64,000 bases of DNA from Streptomyces viridiviolaceus (GTDB taxonomy: Bacteria > Actinomycetota > Actinomycetes > Streptomycetales > Streptomycetaceae). Under the pieces are notes generated by a model. That model worked only from the letters and a program-made list of their open reading frames with translations, was not told the DNA's origin and did no database searches. The position numbers and the translations under genes are program-made. The stretch lies in assembly GCF_014650995.1 (NCBI RefSeq), contig NZ_BMWA01000007.1:157899-221898 (forward strand), read 5' to 3'. This document shows positions 52,126 through 60,237 of this stretch, piece after piece; position 1 is the stretch's first letter; the number at the start of each line of letters is the position of its first letter.

Positions 52126-53343
52126 GTGGTCGCTGTCCTCGTGCTTCTGTCGCTCCTGTTCGTGTGGTCCCTTGTGGCGGAGCGGATGGCCCGCTGGAGC
52201 ATCACGGCGCCCATCGCGTTCGCGGCCGCCGGCGTTCTGCTGACCGGCGGCGACCGTCCGGCCGTCTCACTCGACATGGAGACGCACACCTTCCAGACGT
52301 GCGTCGAACTCGTGCTGGCCGTGATGCTGTTCACGGACGCCACCGAGACCAGGGACTACGAACAGCTGGGCAGATCGGTGGGCGAGGGCCGCTTGCTGGG
52401 CCTGGCCCTGCCGGGCTCCGTCGTCCTCGCCGCTCTCTTCGGTGCCCTGCTCTTTCCCGGCACGAACTGGTGGCTCCTGGCCGTGGCCGCGCTCGTCGTG
52501 ATGCCCATGGACCTCGCTCCGGCCCTGAAGTTCCTGAGAGATGAGCGGGTCCCGCTGCGGGTGCGCGCCGCCCTGAACATCGAAGGCGGATTCAACGACG
52601 GGCTCATCTCGCCCCTCTTCGTGTTCTGCGTCGCCAACCTCGTCACAGCCGAGGGCGACTCCTTCGCCGACCTGGTCCTGAACGCCGTCATGGGCGCCGG
52701 GTACGCGGTGCTGGCAGGCGCGGCCATGGGCTGCCTGGCCGGTCGGGCGATGCGGCGGTGCCTCGGTGCCGGCTGGGCGACGCCCGACGGTCTGCGCCTG
52801 GCCAATCTCGCGCTGCCGTTCCTCGCCTACGCGGCCTCCGTGCTCGTCGGCGGCAACGGATTCGTGGCGGCCTTCGTGGCAGGGCTGTGCTACGCCCGCA
52901 CCGCACACGGCCTCGGCAACGAGCATCTCCGACTCGTGTACGACGCGGGTCACCTGATGGCTCTGGCGGTCTGGTTCACCTTCGGCGCCTTGATTGCGGA
53001 GGAGTTCGCCCACGGAGTCGGACTTCCTGTCCTCGCCTACGCGCTGCTTGCCCTTACCGCCGCCCGGATGCTGCCAGTGGTCGTCGCGCTCGCCGGCACG
53101 GCCTTCAGCGGGGCCGAGCGTGCAGCGATCGGATGGTTCGGCTCGCGCGGCGTGACGTCCATCGTCTTCGCGGTCCTGGCGTACACCCAACTCGACGGTG
53201 ACGACGCGGCGTTCGTCGTCAACGTCACCTGCGCGACCGTCCTCCTCAGCGTCGTCCTGCACGGCGTCACGACGGAACCCGCCGCCCGATGGTTCGAACG
53301 CCATTCCCGGAAGCCAACCGTTCCAGCGGATCCCGCCAGGTGA
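52126..53343 (+). CDS. cation:proton antiporter, CPA1/NhaP type
   Basis: 405 residues, 11-12 hydrophobic segments. Typical blocks: ITAPIAFAAAGVLLTGGDRP, AVMLFTDATETRDYEQLGRS, LNIEGGFNDGLISPLFVFCV (the ion-binding ND pair), AGLCYARTAHGLGN and WFGSRGVTSIVFAVLAYTQL. Exchanges Na+ or K+ for H+. GTG 52126 is the first start after an in-frame stop; the ribosome site is weak. Ends at a strong bidirectional hairpin. Confidence 0.88.
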   Translation: MVAVLVLLSLLFVWSLVAERMARWSITAPIAFAAAGVLLTGGDRPAVSLDMETHTFQTCVELVLAVMLFTDATETRDYEQLGRSVGEGRLLGLALPGSVVLAALFGALLFPGTNWWLLAVAALVVMPMDLAPALKFLRDERVPLRVRAALNIEGGFNDGLISPLFVFCVANLVTAEGDSFADLVLNAVMGAGYAVLAGAAMGCLAGRAMRRCLGAGWATPDGLRLANLALPFLAYAASVLVGGNGFVAAFVAGLCYARTAHGLGNEHLRLVYDAGHLMALAVWFTFGALIAEEFAHGVGLPVLAYALLALTAARMLPVVVALAGTAFSGAERAAIGWFGSRGVTSIVFAVLAYTQLDGDDAAFVVNVTCATVLLSVVLHGVTTEPAARWFERHSRKPTVPADPAR

Positions 53344-53446
53344 CAGGTGGACGCCCCGGCTGATCGTGTCGGCCGGGGCGGGGTGTGGAGCCGGCGCGGA
53401 GCGCGGAGGTGCGGTCCGTCCGTGAGAAGCGCGTTGTGCGAAATGG

Positions 53447-53488
53447 CCGGAGGACCTGTGATGACCGGTGTCATCACAGGTCCTCCGG
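53447..53488. terminator. bidirectional terminator, 19-bp perfect stem
   Basis: CCGGAGGACCTGTGATGAC (53447-53465) and its exact complement (53470-53488) around loop CGGT. It separates the antiporter from the convergent alcohol dehydrogenase. Confidence 0.88.
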
Positions 53489-53545
53489 CACCGGAGCCGA
53501 TCAGTCGAGCGCGCCGCTCCCCGTCGGGCCGGTCGGGGCGCGAAC

Positions 53546-54607
53546 TCAGGGGGTGAGCACCAGCCGGATCGGGTCGCCGGTCTTGTTCTCCAGACGTGAG
53601 ACGGCGTCGGCCGCCTCAGCCAGTGGAACGCGGGCGGAGACGGACGGGGCCAGGTCGATCCGTCCGGCGGAGACCAGGCGGACGAGCTCTTCCACGTGCT
53701 CGGGACCGGAACCGTAGTGGCCGCGGATCTGGTTGAGCTGGAAGCAGAAGCCCAGGCTGTCGTCGACAGTGATCGGCTCCGGCGTGAGCCCGGCCAGGAC
53801 CAGGACCCCCTCGGGACCGAGTACGGAGATGGCCTGTGCACGAACCGCCGGCACGCCGGCGAAGTCGAAAGCGACCTGGATGCCACGTCCGCCCGTGGCC
53901 AGGCCCACTGCCTGGGCGAAGTCCGGCGAGGCCGGGTCCAGCGCGATGTCCGCCCCGAAGGCGAGGGCGCGCTCGCGAGCGGTGGGCAGCGGGTCGACGA
54001 CGATGATCGGGGCCGCGCCGACCATGCGGGCGATCCGGACGGCATGCACGCCGAGGCCGCCCGCACCCCAGATACCGACCGCGTGCGCGGGCCGCACCAC
54101 GCCTGTCTCCAGGATGGCGGCGTAGGGGGTGGAGACGGCGTCGGGGATGATCGCGGCCTGGTCGAACGGCAGGTCGTCCGGGATCAGGACCAGGTTTTCC
54201 TGGCGGGCGATGACGTACTCGGCCCAGCCTCCGTCGTAGTCCACGCCGAGCGTCAGCGGCTGCCGGCACGTCGAGCGGCGCAGGCAGCCTTCGCACGTGT
54301 CGCACGCCTGCCCCGACTGGAGCACCACCCGCTGACCGGGTGTCCATGTGCCCCGCGTGTCCGGGCCGAGGGTGTGGACGACGCCCGCGACCTCGTGGCC
54401 GAGCGTGATCGCGCGGCTGCTCCTGACGGCGTCGACAGGGAAGAGGGGGCTGAGGCTGCCGTCGATCAGGTGGACGTCCGACAGGCACACCCCGGCCGCC
54501 CGCACCTCGACCAGGACCTCTCCTGGGCCGGGCACGGGCACGGGGACCTCTTCGACGGCGAACGTACGCGTATCCAGGTGAAGCCGTCCGGCGAGCATGG
54601 TGCTCAT
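53546..54607 (-). CDS. zinc-dependent alcohol dehydrogenase (MDR family)
   Basis: 353 residues. Catalytic zinc ligands in AAGVCLSDVH and TLGHEVAGVV; four structural-zinc cysteines in GQACDTCEGCLRRSTCRQP; cofactor motif VGIWGAGGLGVHAVRIAR. NAD(P)-dependent oxidation of an alcohol. Start ATG 54605-54607 (GAGG seven bases upstream) or the ATG three codons on. Divergent from the P450 gene across a 250-bp region with two related operator half-sites, so the two are probably co-regulated: the P450 makes a hydroxylated product that this enzyme could oxidise. Confidence 0.9.
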   Translation of the reverse strand: MSTMLAGRLHLDTRTFAVEEVPVPVPGPGEVLVEVRAAGVCLSDVHLIDGSLSPLFPVDAVRSSRAITLGHEVAGVVHTLGPDTRGTWTPGQRVVLQSGQACDTCEGCLRRSTCRQPLTLGVDYDGGWAEYVIARQENLVLIPDDLPFDQAAIIPDAVSTPYAAILETGVVRPAHAVGIWGAGGLGVHAVRIARMVGAAPIIVVDPLPTARERALAFGADIALDPASPDFAQAVGLATGGRGIQVAFDFAGVPAVRAQAISVLGPEGVLVLAGLTPEPITVDDSLGFCFQLNQIRGHYGSGPEHVEELVRLVSAGRIDLAPSVSARVPLAEAADAVSRLENKTGDPIRLVLTP

Positions 54608-54658
54608 GGCGGAACCTCTATTCCTTCGATGAGAAAGTGCACGGTCGTCGCTGTACTT

Positions 54659-54675
54659 TGTCGACTGACCATGTC
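54659..54675. promoter_or_regulatory. operator-like site 1 between alcohol dehydrogenase and P450 genes
   Basis: TGTCGACTGACCATGTC. It matches position by position GGTCTACTGACCTAGTC, part of the palindrome before the tetR gene at 58.9 kb, at 13 of 17 bases. Confidence 0.6.
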
Positions 54676-54785
54676 ACCCAACCGTGTCGCCCGACTGAGC
54701 CGCCTGTCAAGTTCTCGCCGGGCAACGTTCTGCATGCCGTTTTCGTTCTGTCGCTCGAACGTGTCGCTCGGCACAGTCGATCGAC

Positions 54786-54815
54786 TTGGTCAACTGACAA
54801 TGTCGTCTGTATGTT
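54786..54815 (+). promoter_or_regulatory. P450 promoter with operator-like site 2
   Basis: TTGGTC (54786-54791), 18 bases, TATGTT (54810-54815). GGTCAACTGACAATGTC (54788-54804) fills the spacer and matches the site before the tetR gene at 13 of 17 bases and site 1 at 14 of 17. A repressor bound here would block polymerase. Confidence 0.6.
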
Positions 54816-54855
54816 GGTTGACGAACGACTGGTCATGCTGAGGAAAGGCACGCTC

Positions 54856-57800
54856 ATGACTCACGCGTCCGTCTACAGGGCCGAGGCGATCCCCGAGCGC
54901 CCGGCGCTGCCCCTGGTCGGCCACGGCCTCGGTACCCCGAGCGGGGCCGACCTCGTCTTCCACCTCATGAAGGAGTTCAAGAAGATGGGGCCCGTGTTCC
55001 GGCTCCGCGTCTTCGGGACCAATTACATCTACGTCGGCGGCCTGGATCTGGTGACGGAGCTGTCGGACGAGACCCGGTTCCGCAAGAACACGCCGCCGGA
55101 CCAGGTCGCGGCACGCGCGATAGCCGAGGACGGCCTGTTCACCGCCTTCAACGACGAGCCGAACTGGCGTAAGGCGCACGACATCCTGATGCCGGCGTTC
55201 TCACTCGGCGCGATGCGCGGCTACCACGCGACCATGCTCCGGGTGTGCCGCTCCCTGATCGCCAAGTGGGACCGTGCCGCAGGCGAGCACGCCGTGGACA
55301 TCCCTGAGGACATGACCCGGCTGACCTTCGACACCATCGGGCAGTGCGGCTTCGGCTACGACTTCGAGTCGCTCCGCCGGGACCAGCCGCACCCCTTCGT
55401 CGCCGCGATGATACGGGCACTGGGCTACACCCAGGACAAGGTCGAGTCCATGCCGGGCATGGAGGTGTTCAAGCGGAAGCAGACCGAGCAGTTCCACCAG
55501 GACGTCAAGCTGATGAGGGACGTGGTCGACCAGGTCATCCGGCAGCGCAGGGCGTCCGGCGACACGAGCACGGACGACCTGCTGGGCCGGATGCTGCACA
55601 CCCCGGACCCGGTGACAGGCCGGCTGCTGGACGACGAGAACATCCGCAACCAGGTGATCACGTTCCTCGTCGCCGGGCACGAGACCACCAGCGGCGCCCT
55701 GACCTTCGCCCTGTACTACCTGACCAAGTACCCCGCGGTGCTCGCGCGGGCCCAGGCCGAGGTGGACGCCCTGTGGGGAGACACCGACACCCCGGAGCCC
55801 GAGTACGGGGACATCGGCAAGCTCACGTACATCCGCCAGGTGCTCAACGAGAGCTTGAGGTTGTGGCCGACCGCGCCCGGCTTCGCCGTGGAGCCCATCG
55901 AGGACACCGTCATCGGCGGCAAGTACGCCGTGCGCAAGGGCGAGACGCTGCAGGTGGTCACCCCGACCCTGCACCGCGACCCGGCCTGGGGCGAGAACGT
56001 CGAGCTGTTCGACCCCGAGCGCTTCTCGCCCGAGCGGGAGGCGTCCCGCCCGGTGCACCTGTTCAAGCCGTTCGGCAACGGTGAACGTGCTTGCATCGGC
56101 CGTCAGTTCGCCCTCCACGAGGCCACCCTCCTCCTGGGTCTCCTGGTGCACCGCTACCGGCTGATCGACCACGCCGACTACCAGATGAAGATGAAATTCG
56201 CGCTCACGCTCAAGCCGGTGGACTTCACCCTCGAGCTGGCCCGGCGCACCAGCGATGAGCGCCGTATGCCCGCCGTCGCCGCGAGCAGCGCCCCCGCCGG
56301 CCAGGAGGGGCGCTCGCTCCGACGCGCCACCGGTACCGCACTGACGCTGCTGCACGGCTCCAACCTGGGCACCTGCGCAGGCATAGCCCGCGATCTGGCG
56401 GCGGACGGCGACGACCACGGGTTCGCCGCGTCCGTGGCACCCCTCGACGACTACACCGGCAAGCTGGGGGCCGCCGAGGGCCCGGTGGTGATCGTGGCCG
56501 CCTCCTACAACGGCCGGCCCACCGACGACGCCGCGGAGTTCGTGGCGTGGCTGGAGGGGCTCGAGCCCGGCTCGCTCGACGGTGTCACCTACGCCGTACT
56601 CGGTGTCGGCGACCGCAACTGGGCAGCCACCTATCAGCGCGTCCCCACCCTCATCGACGAGCGCCTGGCGGCAGCCGGTGCCACGTCACTGATGGAGCGC
56701 GGCGCGGCCGACGCCTCCGGTGACTTCGCGACCGCGGTGGACCGGTGGACGGGCGACCTGTGGAACGCCCTGCTGGAGCGCTACGGCGCCGCAACCGGCG
56801 AGGCGGTCGTGGCCGCCGAACCGGCGGACGACGACGAGGGCCTCTACGAACTCCAGGACGCCACCGACTCGGTCATCGGCGAGCTCGCCGCACGGCACGG
56901 CGTGGTGCCGATGGAGGTGCTGGAGGCGTACGAACTCGTCGACATGGAGCACGAGCTCGGCCGCTCCAAGCGCTTCGTGAGGCTGCGGCTGCCCGAGGGC
57001 GTCACCTACCGCACCGCCGACCACCTGGCCGTACTCCCGGCCAACCCGGCCGGCCTGGTTCAGCGGGTCGCCGACCGCTTCGGTCTCGACCTCGACCGCA
57101 CCGTCAAGCTGCGCGCCCGCCGTCGCAGCCGCAACGCCCTGCCGGTCGACCGCCCGCTGACCCTGCGCCGGCTGCTGACCGAGTTCGTGGAACTCCAGGA
57201 CGCCGCCACCCAGGAGCAGGTCGCCGCGCTCGCCGAGCACACCGAATGCCCGCCGGAGAAGCGCCCCCTGGCCGAACTCGCCGCGGCGGATGCCGAGACC
57301 TTCCGCGAGCAGGTGACCGCCACCGGATCCAGTGTTCTGGACCTGCTGGAGCGCTACCGCGCCTGCGAGCTGCCCTTCGAACGCTTCCTGGAATTGCTGC
57401 CCGTCCTGCGCCCGCGCCACTACTCGATCTCCTCGTCCGCCGAGGCATCCCCCGGTGAGGTCGACCTGATGGTGTCGCTGCTCGCCGCACCCCACCGGAG
57501 CGGCGAGGGCACCTTCCACGGCATCGCGTCGCACTACATCCAGACCGTCGAGGCCGGTGACACCGTCCAGGCCCGGGTACTGCCGTGCAGCGAGGCCTTC
57601 CGTCTGCCCGAGGACCCGTCCGTACCGGTCATCCTGGTCAGCGCGGGCACCGGGCTGGCGCCCTTCCGCGGGGCGGTCCTCGACCGGCTGCACACCGGGT
57701 CGACCGGAACGCTGCTGTGCTACTTCGGCTGCGACCACCCCGACGTCGACTACCTGCACCGGGAGGACTTCGAAGCCGCCGAGGCGGCCGGAGCGGTCAG

Positions 57801-58071
57801 CATGCGCCCCACCTTCATGCACGCACCCGAGGACGGCGCCCGCTTCGTCCAGGACCGCATCGCCCGCGAGAGCGACGAGGTCTGGGCCGTACTGGAGGCC
57901 GGCGGCCGGGTCTACATCTGCGGCGACGGCCGGCGCATGGCCCCCGCGGTGCGGGAGGCGTTCATGGCGGTCTACCGCAAGAACACCGGCGCCAGTGACG
58001 AGGAGGCCACCGCCTATCTGGAAGCCCTGATCGAGTCCGGCCGTTACGTCGAGGACGTCTGGGCCGGCTGA
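54856..58071 (+). CDS. self-sufficient cytochrome P450 / NADPH-P450 reductase fusion, CYP102A family
   Basis: 1071 residues, close to P450 BM3 (1049). Heme domain about 1-465: I-helix LVAGHETTSGALTFALYYLT, ESLR in the K-helix, heme loop FKPFGNGERACIGRQFA with Cys about 413. FMN domain about 490-640: LLHGSNLGTCAGIARDLA and VVIVAASYNGRPTDDA. FAD/NADPH domain about 680-1071: RPRHYSISSSAEAS, VSAGTGLAPFRG, YFGCDHPDVDYLHREDF, and the terminus DVWAG, the same as in BM3. Subterminal hydroxylation or epoxidation of fatty acids with NADPH and O2. ATG 54856 follows GAGGAAAGG. Confidence 0.96.
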   Translation: MTHASVYRAEAIPERPALPLVGHGLGTPSGADLVFHLMKEFKKMGPVFRLRVFGTNYIYVGGLDLVTELSDETRFRKNTPPDQVAARAIAEDGLFTAFNDEPNWRKAHDILMPAFSLGAMRGYHATMLRVCRSLIAKWDRAAGEHAVDIPEDMTRLTFDTIGQCGFGYDFESLRRDQPHPFVAAMIRALGYTQDKVESMPGMEVFKRKQTEQFHQDVKLMRDVVDQVIRQRRASGDTSTDDLLGRMLHTPDPVTGRLLDDENIRNQVITFLVAGHETTSGALTFALYYLTKYPAVLARAQAEVDALWGDTDTPEPEYGDIGKLTYIRQVLNESLRLWPTAPGFAVEPIEDTVIGGKYAVRKGETLQVVTPTLHRDPAWGENVELFDPERFSPEREASRPVHLFKPFGNGERACIGRQFALHEATLLLGLLVHRYRLIDHADYQMKMKFALTLKPVDFTLELARRTSDERRMPAVAASSAPAGQEGRSLRRATGTALTLLHGSNLGTCAGIARDLAADGDDHGFAASVAPLDDYTGKLGAAEGPVVIVAASYNGRPTDDAAEFVAWLEGLEPGSLDGVTYAVLGVGDRNWAATYQRVPTLIDERLAAAGATSLMERGAADASGDFATAVDRWTGDLWNALLERYGAATGEAVVAAEPADDDEGLYELQDATDSVIGELAARHGVVPMEVLEAYELVDMEHELGRSKRFVRLRLPEGVTYRTADHLAVLPANPAGLVQRVADRFGLDLDRTVKLRARRRSRNALPVDRPLTLRRLLTEFVELQDAATQEQVAALAEHTECPPEKRPLAELAAADAETFREQVTATGSSVLDLLERYRACELPFERFLELLPVLRPRHYSISSSAEASPGEVDLMVSLLAAPHRSGEGTFHGIASHYIQTVEAGDTVQARVLPCSEAFRLPEDPSVPVILVSAGTGLAPFRGAVLDRLHTGSTGTLLCYFGCDHPDVDYLHREDFEAAEAAGAVSMRPTFMHAPEDGARFVQDRIARESDEVWAVLEAGGRVYICGDGRRMAPAVREAFMAVYRKNTGASDEEATAYLEALIESGRYVEDVWAG

Positions 58072-58101
58072 CCACCGCCATCCGGCTCCGCCGAACACCC
58101 C

Positions 58102-58136
58102 CACGGCCACGGGCGCCCAGCGCGCCCGTGGCCGTG
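58102..58136. terminator. 15-bp hairpin between P450 and tetR genes
   Basis: CACGGCCACGGGCGC and its complement around loop CCAGC, 30 bases after the P450 stop. It serves the convergent pair. The rest of the 58072-58307 gap is empty. Confidence 0.82.
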
Positions 58137-58307
58137 CCGTCGTGTCCTGAAACGCTCCCTGGTCCGTCCACTTGAGCCGGCCACCACATGCCGGGCTGCT
58201 CGAGAACGCGGCACATGGGGGATGGCCGGGGGCGGCCCACTCCGACCGCCGTCACCGGCGGCGCCGGTCAAGCCGCCCTCACGAGCCGATAGGTCACCGC
58301 CGTCGCG

Positions 58308-58931
58308 TCAGCTGGTCGGCACGTCCACGAGATGCAGCTGCCCTCCGGCCAGAGCCGTGGTCGCGGCCACCAGAGCCTGAAGCCCGGCGCGTTCCGAGTC
58401 GACGTCCGGTGCCGAGAGGCGCTGCAGGGTCAGGCCGTCGAAGCCGGCGAGGAAGAACCTGGCGATCGTCTCCGCCGGCTGGGCGAGACGGTACCCAGCA
58501 CGTGCCGCTGCCTCGTCCATCAGCCTCGCAGTCACCTCGATCACGCCACGGAGGTGGGCCTGGCGGGTCTCACTCAGGCGGGGAGTGCGCAGGGCCAACA
58601 TGGTCAGCTCCGTCAGCAGGTGGTAGGAGCTGGCCTCCTCGCGAACGGTGCGCCACAGTGCACCCGCCAGCGCGGCGATCGTCTCCTCGAAACCGGCGTC
58701 CGTGGGAGCCGCTTGCTCGACCTGCGCGATCAGCTCCTCGGTGAGGTGATCCATGACCGCTCGGTAGAGGTCCTCCTTCGTGCCGAAGGTGTAGTGGACC
58801 GTGGCCTGAGCGACGCCCAGCTCGGCGGCGATGGCACGCGTGCTGCCGGCGGCGACGCCCTCCCGGGTCATCAGGTCGATGGCCGCCTTGATCAGCTGAG
58901 GGCGGCGTTCAGCCGCGGAAACGTGAGCCAT
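58308..58931 (-). CDS. TetR-family repressor, BM3R1-like by position
   Basis: 207 residues: HTH domain from AAERRPQLIKAAIDLMTREG to the recognition helix GVAQATVHYTFGTKEDLYRA, then a ligand domain ending QLHLVDVPTS. Start ATG 58929-58931, six bases after a -10 TATACT (58938-58943), so its mRNA is likely leaderless. Convergent with the CYP102-type P450, like the BM3R1 repressor that controls BM3 in Bacillus megaterium (there upstream in the same operon). Palindromes before its gene share half-sites with the P450 promoter. Confidence 0.87.
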   Translation of the reverse strand: MAHVSAAERRPQLIKAAIDLMTREGVAAGSTRAIAAELGVAQATVHYTFGTKEDLYRAVMDHLTEELIAQVEQAAPTDAGFEETIAALAGALWRTVREEASSYHLLTELTMLALRTPRLSETRQAHLRGVIEVTARLMDEAAARAGYRLAQPAETIARFFLAGFDGLTLQRLSAPDVDSERAGLQALVAATTALAGGQLHLVDVPTS

Positions 58932-58937
58932 AACCTC

Positions 58938-58980
58938 AGTATAAGGACTTAGTCCGGCGACTAGGTCTACTGACCTAGTC
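58938..58980 (-). promoter_or_regulatory. tetR promoter with two palindromic operators
   Basis: -10 AGTATA/TATACT at 58938-58943, palindrome GGACTTAGTCC at 58945-58955, and a perfect inverted repeat GACTAGGTC-TACT-GACCTAGTC at 58959-58980 (9-bp arms, 4-base spacer). Placement implies autorepression. Confidence 0.78.
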
Positions 58981-59059
58981 GGCCTTCGAGTGAGAAGTTG
59001 CCGGGCGCAGGCTCCCTCGGCGCGATTCCGCCGTACATCAAGCAGGGGTGGACCCACCG

Positions 59060-59383
59060 GCGCTCGCACAACAGCGGCCAGGACCCGGTATCGGCCTTGC
59101 GGTGGCCCGTCGGCCGGCAGCCGGGGGCGCCGCCCTTGCCGTCGCCGACATCAACGACAAAGGCGCCCAGAGGGCCGTCGGCGCTCGTGCCCGGTTTCAT
59201 GGTCACCCCCCTCCTGGCCGGCGTGACCGACGAGGAGCCGCCCAGCTGATCGACCTGCACCCCGCCGAGCGCCTCGGAACGGCGGAGGACGTCGCGGAGC
59301 TGGCGGCGTTCCTGCTCTCGGAGTGTGCCTCGTTCGTCAACGGCAGCTCCCATCACGTCGACGGCGGCCACTTGTCCAAGTGA
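59060..59383 (+). pseudogene. short-chain dehydrogenase remnant, deleted and frameshifted
   Basis: GIGLAVARRPAAGGAALAVA then DINDKGAQ is the NAD-binding start. After a gap, PGFMVTPLLAGVTDEE appears in a second frame, then LHPAERLGTAEDVAELAAFL and SFVNGSSHHVDGGHLSK (stop 59381-59383) in the first frame again. The middle 110-120 residues, including the Tyr-Lys pair, are lost. Confidence 0.78.
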
Positions 59384-59455
59384 GCCCGTCCGGCTGGGTA
59401 TTCGGGTTGTCCGGGCCCGGACCGTGGGGCTTCGCTTCGGCAGTCCAATTCTCGT

Positions 59456-59465
59456 AACATATGTT
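59456..59465. promoter_or_regulatory. palindrome AACATATGTT
   Basis: Perfect 10-base AT-rich palindrome in a GC-rich gap, 130 bases before the dioxygenase remnant. Perhaps the old operator of that unit. Nothing else is evident from 59384 to 59585. Confidence 0.3.
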
Positions 59466-59585
59466 GTGTGAATTCGTCAAAGCCCTTACCGTTACCCACA
59501 CCCGACACGAAGAAGGGATCCACCGATGCACGAGACAGTGCGTGAACGTTCCGGAACGACGGAGCAGTCCTCGTGAAGGACTGCG

Positions 59586-59870
59586 ATGTTCGACGGCACT
59601 GAGCCGCGCTTGGTCGTCGAGGGCGCCCGCAGCTCCTGGCACCAGGACACCACATACCTGCCCTGAGCCGGCGAGCACCGGGGTAACGCCTGGATCTGCT
59701 TCCAGCCGATCCCGGAGCAGAACTCGCTGGAAATCATCCGTGGCTCCCACAGAGGTGTCCAGTACGACGGGACCACGTTCAACCTCGACGATCCGACCGA
59801 ACCCCTCCACGGTGGCGGCGTGCTGCCCCGGCTGCCCGACATCGACGCTGACCTCGCGCCCGCAACGGCG
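59586..59870 (+). pseudogene. phytanoyl-CoA dioxygenase family remnant with a nonsense codon
   Basis: From ATG 59586: a short lead, then SSWHQDTTYLP, a TGA where the family has Trp, then AGEHRGNAWICFQPIPEQNS and LEIIRGSHRGVQYDGTTFNL. WHQDTTY carries the Fe-binding His-x-Asp of PhyH-type 2-oxoglutarate oxygenases. The N-terminus is missing, and the second His/Arg half is lost in a frame change at about 59865. Confidence 0.72.
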
Positions 59871-59989
59871 TCCTCTTCGTCGACGAGATCGCGAAGCTGA
59901 ACCTGGGAGACCCGTTCCGCTCGCCCGTCTTCCGCCAGGTCGGTCACCCGGCGAGGAACGCCAGTCGATCAACGACCTCGACTCAAGGA

Positions 59990-60211
59990 ATCCACGACCG
60001 GCTGTACTTCTCGCAGGCGACCCGAGTCGGAGATCTGGTCTGGGTGTCCGGGCAGGCCGGCATCGACCTGGCCGGCTTCGTGCGCGCCAAGGACGAGTAC
60101 ATCCGTGACCGTCACCCGTCCTGGACGGCGGTCGGTGTGTCCCAGCTGGCGCGCCCCGAATGGCTCGTCGATACCCGTGTCGTGGCCGTCGCAGGCAGCG
60201 GCGACCGCTGA
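59990..60211 (+). pseudogene. RidA/YjgF-family remnant with an internal deletion
   Basis: IHDRLYFSQATRVGDLVWVS then GQAGIDLAG is the RidA N-terminal pattern; it jumps straight to FVRAKDEYIRDRHPSWTAVG and VSQLARPEWLVDTRVVAVAG, the C-terminal part with its substrate Arg. About 45 central residues are missing, and there is no start codon with a ribosome site. RidA detoxifies imine products of the kind made by the oxidase immediately downstream. Confidence 0.68.
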
Positions 60212-60237
60212 TCCGACTGAAAGTACGGAGGCAGGAG

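Noticed and set aside
53447..53488. Long perfect hairpin considered as a regulatory RNA or IS remnant
   Set aside because: It sits between two convergent stop codons with a 4-base loop, the normal form of a bidirectional terminator.
58959..58980. Palindrome considered as a phage attachment or IS end
   Set aside because: No integrase, target duplication or second copy; position between a -10 and a TetR start makes an operator much more likely.
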